Of a DNA stretch of 64,000 nucleotides, positions 24,838-33,735 are shown piece after piece. This DNA is from Phylloscopus collybita (Eukaryota > Chordata > Aves > Passeriformes > Phylloscopidae). How positions within the stretch are numbered: position 1 is the first letter of the stretch; the number at the start of each line of letters is the position of its first letter. The notes under the pieces were generated by a model. That model made no database searches, had not been told where the DNA came from, and saw only the letters and a program-made list of their open reading frames with translations. The position numbers and the translations under genes were made by a program. The stretch covers positions 23,578,001 through 23,642,000 of the forward strand of contig JAJNNQ010000026.1 in NCBI GenBank assembly GCA_027886175.1, read 5' to 3'.

Positions 24838-24850
24838 CCCCTTTCTCTTT
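24838..24850 (-). other. Polypurine tract of an ERV remnant
   Basis: On the minus strand these 13 bases read aaagagaaagggg and abut the TG of the LTR. In retroviruses this purine tract primes plus-strand DNA synthesis and always sits immediately before the 3' LTR. Its presence implies that internal proviral sequence originally lay to the right in this window (positions above 24850). Confidence 0.6.
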
Positions 24851-25320
24851 GCAACAGAAAAAAATCCCTCAGTCTGGGTCTCCTCTGCAACCAACGCAAA
24901 GATAGTTTAAATACAGCAGAAATAAGGTGCTGCCAGGGAAAACACTGAGATGACTACACTCACTAACAAAGTTATGAGTGGGTTCTAATTTCCAACATCC
25001 TTGTTCAACTCAGCATCCAAAAGATGCCCAAGCAGAAGTCCCTGCAGCCAAATCCAACCCCACAGCTTGTCACTTGTGTAGACATCAGTGCTGGGTACTT
25101 TCCCATCCCATGAAATGCAGGAAGGCTTTTGCTTTGCAAAGTTTCGAGTTGTTGCACTCTACCTGAAATTCCCCTGGTCGAGGGTTCATGTGGTCGGGGT
25201 GAAGCTGAGCTTCCAGGCCAGCACATAGAAGGTATGGAAGGTATATGCTCCTGGGATGCCTTTCTAGGTCTTTCTGGTGGGAAAATGGATGAGGAAATGA
25301 ATCAACATGGATCAACATAT
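24851..25320 (-). other. Possible internal 3' remnant of the minus-strand ERV
   Basis: By position, next to a polypurine tract and LTR, this should be the end of the provirus interior. No intact envelope or polymerase frame is visible. Minus-strand open frames at 25005-25226 and 25085-25318 overlap in different frames and show no motif I can name. It contains the left copy of a 30-bp repeat (24930-24959). How far the interior continues rightward is unknown, and the segment could instead be unique flank. Confidence 0.35.
24930..24959. repeat. 30-bp dispersed repeat, copy A
   Basis: This 30-mer, which includes 'ccagggaaaacactgagatg', recurs without mismatch at 27890-27919, 2,960 bp away in the same orientation. 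Similarity stops on both sides of the core. It lies 80 bp inside the putative provirus interior. Confidence 0.9.
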
Positions 25321-27889
25321 CTTTTTAAAAATAGGAGTTTCAATTTAAGAAACACATGCTTAGGAAAGGTTAACAGACCCATGTGCTCCTTAAAAACTGA
25401 AACAAATATAAACACTTGCAAAACACTTTGTAAGTACTCGTAAAATGCTTTGTAAGTCAGAAAAGGAAAAAGAAAATTACATTAAAAGCTTAATTAAAAA
25501 TATTAATAATTTCCTTATTATTGTAAGGAAATTCCAATTGGAAAACTATCAAGTGTCAGAGGGACAGTACTGAATGCTGCTGGATATCTGAGCTCCCAGC
25601 TGACAAGTGGTTTCTAATTTAGGGCCAAATTAAGACCTCATTTGTATGAAGTAAAGTGACACAGAGTGCCCAGGCAGGTGCAAAGGAGAGCGCCTTACTG
25701 CAAAAACCAGTCATTTTTAGTAGTTAGGCCTTTATCAGTTAAATAGTTTTAAATCATAACAAATATAATCCAACCAACCACCATACACCATGATGTGAAC
25801 ATGTAGTGGTTATTTAACTTGTTTTTCTACCTCTAATTCAGCTGAGTCACTTTCTCATAGTCTCACTTAGCCAAAGTAGCAGCCCTGAGTTGTGATTTTA
25901 CAAGGGCAACAAGGCCCTTATTTTATAAGGCTTTGCTTATATGCAACACCCGTTTATGCCAGCATGTGTCCCCAGGAACTCTGAAACTTCGCTTCATCAG
26001 TGTACTTGAGTCTTACCCCTATGTAGCTGAAACCATAAATGAGCCCTTAAGAACCTTTTTGCTACTGAGAATTATTTCAGAGTCTCATCATTATTTAAGT
26101 TCTTTCCTGAATAATGAACAGGCAAGAAAACACAGTAGGCAGAAAAGACTGACAGGCATGGATGTGCTGTATAAAAAAAAAATGAAATGTCTTAAAACTT
26201 CATAATTCTGACTACTACAGATAAAACACTTTAAATTAGTTCTTACTGTTTACTTCCCACATTTAAGTCCAATAAACATTGGGAATCCAGAAACTTCACA
26301 TTATTAAGGCATTGAATGGACCTGATTACAACATATATCACTGTGTTGTTCATGTGGAAGCTTTCCAAAACTGTCTTTCAGTGACTTCTTTCCAAGCCTG
26401 GGCAGAACAGGTCTTTGCAGCAGGACATTTGTGTGGTGAAATGTTGCATGTGAGTGTGACCTTCAGGCAGTCGCTGTTTCGGGCACGTCTCTCGTGGTTG
26501 CTGTGATGAATGATGTTACGCTGGCTAATTAAATCAATGCACCTCATTAATGCCTTGCAGCTTCTGAATTTCTTGTCACTCTCTAGTCCCATGGAACATT
26601 TTCTGTATCTGCTCTTCTCAGGCAGACATGCAATTTTTTTTTTACTTCTTTCTCTGCAGAGATACAGCAATTTCCATCTGAAAGTAAGTTTGAGAAGTAT
26701 ATTTAGTACATCCAATAAGAGAATAGTTAGTATCACCTCGTGCTTCCCCATTAAATTTATTTTCACCATTTCACAAATGAAGACCTTTCTGCATCTTTTG
26801 GACTTAAGTTATAAGCTAAACAATGGAAATAACTTTATTATTATTATTTAATGTGTTGGGAATTGTGTTAATCCAGGGAGAGAACAGCTGCTGAGAGATG
26901 TTACATGAAAGAATGCAAAGAATCCTAGAAGGATTTTCACTCTCTTGCAGCACTGACAAGGATCTGAGTTAGGAATATGGTGGACAGTATTGTCCCCATG
27001 TCTGTTGTGTGTCTGTCTCTGTGCTTGCACATAATAGGGCGACTTTTTCTGACCCCTTTTTGACTTCTGCCATCTATTAAATACCTAATAAAAAGAGGCT
27101 TAAAACCTTTTCCCCCAAAACCTCCCTGTTTTCCCACAAAACTAGTAGCCTAAGTATCTACTGGAACATGTTAATTCTCTTGGCAATTTTTCCTTTCCTT
27201 TCTGGTTTTTTTTTTCCCCTCACAGTAAATCATGTTTTCAATACCACCTTAGGATGGAAACTAAAATAATTTGGTGTTTTGTTACTTTTAATTTCCCCCC
27301 CTTTCTCTTCAATATGTATTTACAATACTTTTTTTTTCACAGGCAAAAAAAGGGAAGATGAGGGAAGGAATTTCTTTAGTTAAGCATTTCTCTGGAAGAA
27401 GTTGGAAGAAGCACATTTCTACAACAGCTAACTGAGCAAGAAGAAACAAAAAAGAGCAACTTCCATTGTTTTAGCTGAGCCTAGCAGCATCCCATGTCTG
27501 GATTGCTTGTTATATAGTTCAAGTGCATGTTTTAATGGGAGTAAAACCACATTGCTTTGAATACACTGAATACCAGTAGTTCCCAAACAGAGGGCTTCCT
27601 GGCTGTGGGCAAACACCAGCCTTGGCTTGGATTCTGGTATAACTGTGTTTGATCATCACGCTCTAATGCCCCCATCCATGCCAGGGTGTAGGAACACAGC
27701 CTGGCTCCTCCCTAGGACTCCTGTCTTGTCTTGCTTGATTGTAATAAGACAAAGGAAGGATTCTGGCAAGGAACCTGGGACAAAATCTCTCCCTGCAGCT
27801 TTAGAGCCAATAACTCCAGACCTGATAGCTGTGCTGCAAGAGGGAAGGGTGAGAAATAAACAACTTGACCAGTAGATTAGACTGGAGTC
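25321..27889. other. Unique AT-rich noncoding DNA
   Basis: No gene supported. Contains a perfect 10-bp inverted repeat with a 6-base loop at 25508-25533 and a short (TTA)n tract near 26836. Around 26500-26570 is a segment rich in TAAT-type motifs. The 139-codon minus-strand frame at 26350-26769 has no recognised domain. Whether any of this is decayed ERV interior cannot be told by eye. Confidence 0.5.
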
Positions 27890-27919
27890 CTGCCAGGGAA
27901 AACACTGAGATGACTACAC
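27890..27919. repeat. 30-bp dispersed repeat, copy B
   Basis: Exact second copy of the 30-mer at 24930-24959. Flanking DNA here (27800-27889 and 27920-28000) does not visibly align with that of copy A. Either a second fragment of the same repeat family lies here, or a local duplication whose edges have decayed. Confidence 0.9.
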
Positions 27920-29990
27920 CCAGAGCATCTTGCTTAAAGATTTGCCCAGGAAGCCTTTTGCAGGTCACTGAAATCTGCTTTATCCTGACTCTGCAGCTCT
28001 TATGCAGGACTTGTCCTGCCTTTTTTGCACTATCTATAGTAGGTATGTTAGTAAAGGTCCTGGATATAAAAGAAGTCCTCAGATTGTGTTTAGTCATCTA
28101 CCACTAACCTGTCACATCATGGTTTGTCCTGCAAGAATCTGGGCTGCATTCTGAAATCCAGCTCATTATTCAGAGGTGATACAACAGCTTTCGCCTGTCC
28201 TGTTTCTGCAGCTAATAGAGCTGTCAGCTCTGCTGTCATTCCTTGTCATCCCATCCAGAAACATATAGAATGCCTTAAAGAAAGAGGTCATCCCAAGACT
28301 GACTCTTGAAATAAAATTGACCCTTATTCAAGTGTACATACAAAAAAGCTTGGACTTTTCCCTTTGATTGCAATTTTTATTTGCCTCTTGTTCCACAGAG
28401 AGTTAATGTGGATTGAAAATGTGACATTTGCCAGGAAAATATCTGTTACAGGTGCTAAAGGCTGTTCTGTTGTCAATGCTTTGAGATGTTTTCATGGCAT
28501 GTTGGGAAGAAAGGCTTTCCTCTCTGTCTCCTTCATTTGCCTTAAGCCCAGCATTACCATCTCATTCAAGAGATGATAATGACTGTCTTCACTTGTTGCA
28601 TTGGATGTTTGTGCCAAGGGTATTTATGAATGTTCTAGCTCATTTTAAATTCAAGCTTCAGTGCCTGGAGACACTTTTGTATGAAAAGCAATTGAGTCAC
28701 CATAGCAGGGAAGGAAAGGTTCAGCAGGTAAAGTGGCACTCCTCAAGAAGGTGCTTGTTGGCTAGTAAAGTACAGGGGATGACAGCTGCTCTGACAAACT
28801 GACATTTGCATCTCCAGAGAAGTGAGATTTCTTAATTTAACTGGAGAAGTGTCAAGATCATCTGCTGAGTAAGTTAAAAGGAAGTAAGTTTCAGATGGAA
28901 AGACAGAAAGTTTCTAAAGGAAAAAATAAATCTGCTCAGAGCCCATGATAATAAGATTAGTTACAGATGGTGGTGTGGAGGAAAGGGTTTTCTCTAACAA
29001 GTGCAGCCTGTGACACACGACATGCAGGCAAACAGTGTCCCTGACAAGTCTGAAGACTACCTGCAGCAAATAAGAAGGAGATGGAGTGAAAAGGACCTTT
29101 TATATTTTCTCTTGTAAGTGGGCTGATTATAGCCTTCTTTATTATGCCTTAAAACCCTTGCTACTGCAGCGTCCATTTTGGGTGCTGTAAATAAATGTTA
29201 CCACTTGGATTTTGCTTTAACTCAGATGGAGTTAAAGTACTTGGTTAAAAACAAGATGTTCTTTGCTGAAGGCTGCCACAGCCCGAACAGGCAACTGGGG
29301 ATGTGGTCACCTAGAGGTGAGGAGGTGAAGTCACCTTTTCCCACGATGAGGACTCTTAGCAGGACGCTGGTGAGCATACTGGAATCCAGGTGATCTTGTG
29401 GGAATTTGTCACCCCTGCACTTGAGTCATGCTGTGTTTTTAGTCCTCTTTGAAAGAGTGAACACCCACGATAAGAGTGAGCTTATCTTTCTCCATTTCTT
29501 TCTTCTTCCTGAGCAGCTCCTGATTTGCTGGGGGTACGAGCAGTTTACCAGCAATTATGTCAGAACATTTGCAAGCATCTTACTCTGACTTCTAAATTGT
29601 AAAGCAGCAAAGGGAGTTATTGCTGCCATCTCCAAAGCAAGGCAACAAAGGCATAGATGTAATAACACATGCACCTAAGTATTTACCCATTTTTTTTTCA
29701 CATTCCTCTTTTTGTTTTCCCAAGCAAAAAGCAGCACTCCCTAGCAACCATTTTAAGGCTGAGGGCACACTGAAAGCAAGCTTGACAAATGAAAGTGAAA
29801 CGCTGCAGTATGTGGGACTGGTGGAGCAGCCCCATGGAATTATCAAGCCCACATTGTGCATAGCCCCACTGGGCTACATCCCTGGGGGTCACAGGGATGG
29901 GAAAAATGCAAGCAGCCACCTAATCTGGTGAGCAGGAGGTGCTTAGGAGACAGGCTGCTGTGTCTTAGCAACTCGGAATCCTTTCCCAGA
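27920..29990. other. Unique noncoding DNA
   Basis: No gene, RNA gene or recognisable transposon. Open frames of 60-103 codons overlap on both strands without motifs. Confidence 0.55.
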
Positions 29991-30003
29991 GTTAAATGCT
30001 GTG

Positions 30004-30058
<55 letters not shown>

Positions 30059-30128
30059 AAGGGGTAGTGAACATTAGGCTTATTTCTTAACAGGAGGGAA
30101 GAAATGGAAGTCCCAGTTTTAAATGCTG
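29991..30128 (-). mobile_element. Possible short poly(A) retroinsertion with direct repeats
   Basis: A run of 49 T occupies 30005-30053. The 10-mer ttaaatgctg occurs at 29992-30001, three bases before the run, and again at 30119-30128, 65 bp after it. This layout (direct repeat, poly(T), short unique piece, direct repeat) is what a 5'-truncated poly(A)-tailed retrocopy inserted on the minus strand leaves. On the minus strand an AATAAG hexamer (complement of 30089-30084) lies about 25 bases before the A tract, a plausible weak polyadenylation signal. The retained body is too short to name a source RNA. A chance repeat beside an expanded homopolymer is the alternative. Confidence 0.4.
30005..30053. 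repeat. Poly(T) homopolymer, 49 nt
   Basis: Uninterrupted T run, by far the longest homopolymer in the window. Its true length is likely polymorphic and may be misassembled. Confidence 0.98.
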
Positions 30129-32238
30129 ACCAAGTGGGCAGGGCACTTACCTGGGCTGCAGGAAGCACAGATTCAGATCCTACGTTTGCCTGGGGAGTGT
30201 GTCAAGATGGGATATCTAAGACAAGACTCTGCCAAGTGATGTTATCTAAAGACTCAGTGCCAGCTGTGTAGTTCTGCTCTCTGCTCCATGCCAGCTGTGA
30301 TGGCCTTCTGACCATGCAGCACACTGCTACAATTCACAAAGAAGGAGACCTTGGTTTTGTTGTTTTCTCTTGGAAGGGGAGGAAAAAGGAAGAAAAAGGT
30401 GCTGAAAAGCAGGACCTTCTTCCTTGAGTATCAGTTGGACTGATCCAGTTGCACCATTTATGATCTCACCTGTCAAAGCTGCTCACTCAACATCTCATGG
30501 AACTCTGTAAAATGTACTCTGAACTTGATAAAGACTCTCTAGCCCAGAGCTGAAATGCTCATTTATAAAAGGTGAGACATGGACTTTCTTCTCTTGCCTG
30601 TTTTTTTTCCACTTGAAATCATACTGAGCAAATTTCAGTTGCATACTTGTCATATACAGTAAAACTGAGATCCTGCAGTCTTAAATAACTGGCCAGGGCT
30701 CTCAAGCAGAGAAATGTAGGATTGATGGTGTTTTGATTCACACCGTGTAATCTTCAGTTAATAGTAAGTAAACCAGGGCAGCTGAGCACACCCTTCCAAG
30801 CTAAATAACATGTATAATTTTGAGGGACTTTAGCAAATGTCCTGGTTGCCTGGCCATGGTATGGCTTCCCACATCACTCATGAGTATTGAGCTTGATAAC
30901 AGATAGTGAGAAGTCTTCATATTCTCATCTGTCATTTTGTGCTCCAGTGGCTTCTACTAGCAACAAATGTTAGTGGAAATGTATCAGCCCTTGGAGGAGA
31001 TGCATAGGAAAATAAAAAGGTGAAGTGGGTGTCAAATGTCTGGCCAAGATGATATTAATACCAATCCCCACTAAATAAAGTGTCAAACTTGTCAGTGTGA
31101 CCATCAGGCAGGGAAGTTAAAAGGTAAAAAAGCAATCAGTGTAGCTGACTTTTAAGGATATCTTCCAGTTCTTATCAAAAATGGTTGTCATCATCCTTGG
31201 GAATCTTAATAGCAAAAAATAAAGAGGCTATATAAATGCCAGATTTTTTTCTCCAGAGATTTTTTGGTGCCAGTGAAAACTTGCTGTTGTCCAGATCCAT
31301 TAGTTTTGGTAGAGGCTGAGCATTAGAGAACCATATTCTACCCCCACCTCCAAGCACTTTTTAGAAATTTGAGTGATTCAGAACATCCACTCTCGGGTGT
31401 CCATGGTCATGGCATATCAGACAGGCAATGACTAAAATAATTTCAGTGTTCATGGCAGGCATCCATAGCAGGATGTCTGAATTCAGCCCTAAATATTTTT
31501 GGTTTTGAAATCCTTACAGGACACCAAATTTGTTGGGGTTTTTTTAGTTGGAAAAAAATTTGAAGTTTTATGTAAAGTAATATATGGTAGAACTATGAAG
31601 GACTAACTAATCTAGTCACTGAGCCTGAAAATATTAATATGCACAAGGGTAATAAATCCTACTGGGTTACTTTACTTTGAAAATGGTAATTGAGCACATC
31701 AAAAGCTTAGTCCTCTTGATTTCAGCTACCTTCCTTCTTATATTTACTCAACTTAGTCCTTCCAAACTTGTCCGAAATTGCATAGCTACACTCAGGTACT
31801 CCACAACTGACTGTTCTCCATCAAGGCATAGTCCTGATTTATTATTAAACCAATGCTTATTTTATTTCCTCATTGTTTGTTCTGTTTCTTTAAAGGTTGT
31901 GCAGTTGAAACAATCATGCTTCATCAGTGCTGTCATTAAAGGGAAATTGCCAGATTTTAAATGATCAGTTACTGAAGCAGTATCAACTTGGCTTCAGGAC
32001 ACAGGTCTTGTATATGAGTGAATAAGTTGCACTATAGCCAAATTAAGGATTTTAGGAACTCCCTTTTGAAGCAGCATGTTCTGGCTTCTGCTGGAAAAAA
32101 AACCAGATGACAGTTCTCATACAGCATGGGAAAGCTTGTGTTTCTTAACAAAAGAGAGCTTAGCGTCCAAAATAAACATCCAAGGTAACTTAGAGATTCC
32201 ATGTATTTCTGCATTTGATTCCCTACAGCATATATATA
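30129..32238. other. Unique noncoding DNA
   Basis: No gene supported. A stretch at 30131-30183 contains 'gattcagatcc', a weak look-alike of a polymerase III B box, but no convincing A box or SINE structure. The rest is AT-rich unique sequence. Confidence 0.55.
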
Positions 32239-32340
32239 TTTTATATGCTATAAATATTATATATGCCATATATATGTTTTTATATATGCTATATAAGTTA
32301 TATGTGCTGTACATCATATATGCTATCTTAGCATATATAA
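32229..32340. repeat. AT-rich degenerate tandem repeat, self-complementary
   Basis: Roughly five degenerate units built on 'atatatgctata' start near 32243, 32261, 32283, 32301 and 32316, spaced 15-24 bp apart. The last unit forms a perfect 9-bp hairpin, atatatgct at 32316-32324 pairing with agcatatat at 32330-32338. Open frames crossing it on both strands are low-complexity artefacts. Confidence 0.8.
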
Positions 32341-33589
32341 AACCATGCAAGAATTAGTAGATTCCATTCAGATAGTGAAACATCAGGTGATATTGTCTGT
32401 ATATTTAGGTTCAAAGGACTTGTCAGAAATAAAGATAGTCTGGAGCATAATATAGTCAAGTTCTGTTTGCTCTTGGTAAGGTGACTCTAAATCATATTAG
32501 AGACTAGGTGGCAGCTCCTGAGGCAGTCACAATAACAACAGTTTTATCAGCACTCATTCACCATTTTCAGAACAAAGGTTAATAAACAGGAGATAGAATA
32601 TTTATTCTAATATAGGTCCCTGGGGTACTAAGTCATCTTTAATGAGAAATGAGGTAATTACCAGTTCTGTCACCTTTTGTCTCTCAAATACACTTGAAAC
32701 TGTTTAATATGAGGCCCATGTTGTTCAATAGAAAATAAAGACTTAGGAATTATTGTAAAGTGTTTCAGTGTTACTGTATTAATGTAAAGTGAAGCTGGAA
32801 TATCAAAATATATATTTCAAGGCAATTTGAATGCCTTTCTTAAATCAGAATGGAATGAGATGTCAGGACAAAAAAACCACATCAGTTTTTCTGGTCTGTC
32901 ATCACCATAATCATCACAGACTCAGCTCCTCAAATTAGAGGTATTTTGGGCTTGAAATGGAAAACAGTGAAAGAATTGGACTGTGATAAATTTTGGAAGG
33001 ATGCACTTCTAAATTTGCATCACCTGCCTTATATGTGGAAAGCTTGTGGAGAGTGATGATATGAGATTGGCTAGGGTGAAAATAAGTTGCAAAAGTAATG
33101 TGTGAGAAAGAACAAGGAACAACTACAATTAAAAGAAATGCAGACTTCTGGAAGGCTGTAAGAGTCATTTTCACTTGCTTTACTATATTTTCTGAATCAA
33201 AGCTTCTTGAAGTGGATTTAACTGCCTGTCCCTTTTTGCAATGTCAGAGCTGCGGAAAGGAGACACAGATGTAGATTAGAACCACGTTGTGCAGAATTAG
33301 GTTATGGAAAGATAATTGCACAAACAGCCTTCATCCATATGCTGTGCAGGGCAGGCAGGATTAAAATGACTCGGGTTACACAGGGCTCTGGGGTCCCTGG
33401 TGGGCCAGGAATGTGGCCTTCTGGAGCACAGTCCATGCATCTCTGCACAGGGGGTGCTGCTTGGAGAGAGCCCGAGCAGCAGAGACACAGGGTTGCTGGA
33501 ACCTGGCTGCTCCCCATGGCAGAGCTGGGAGTAGGACTCCAGGCTGGACCCCAGCTTTGGCTTCCCCTGCAGGTGAGGTGGGTCAAGGG
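32341..33589. other. Noncoding DNA before a CR1 fragment
   Basis: AT-rich unique DNA to about 33240, then a more GC-rich segment (33330-33590) of unknown origin running into the CR1 piece. It might be further diverged CR1 coding sequence, but I see no motif that proves it. The 166-codon minus-strand frame at 33302-33802 is antisense to this segment and to the repeat. Confidence 0.5.
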
Positions 33590-33735
33590 ATGAAGATGAC
33601 ACAAAATTGGGTAAGAGTGGGTGATATGCCCGATGTTGGTGCCACCATTTGGAAGGACCTGGACAGGCTCCAGAAATGGGCTGACAAGAACATTGTGAGG
33701 TTCAGCACAGGGAAGTGCAAAGTCCTGGGTGGAGA
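33590..33735 (+). pseudogene. CR1 LINE reverse-transcriptase fragment, frameshifted
   Basis: This matches the C-terminal part of the CR1 ORF2 reverse-transcriptase domain. DDTKLG is encoded at 33595-33612 in one frame. IWKDLDRLQKWADKN, then VRFSTGKCKVL, is encoded at 33647-33727 in another, so at least one frameshift lies between them, and a TGA closes the first frame at 33622. In intact CR1 this region follows the catalytic core and precedes the thumb. The similarity ends abruptly near 33735, and the familiar histidine-leucine-glycine continuation is missing. It is a dead fragment with no function expected. Confidence 0.85.

Noticed and set aside
30131..30183. tRNA-derived SINE or tRNA gene
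   Set aside because: Has a weak B-box look-alike (gattcagatcc) but no convincing A box, cloverleaf or target duplication.
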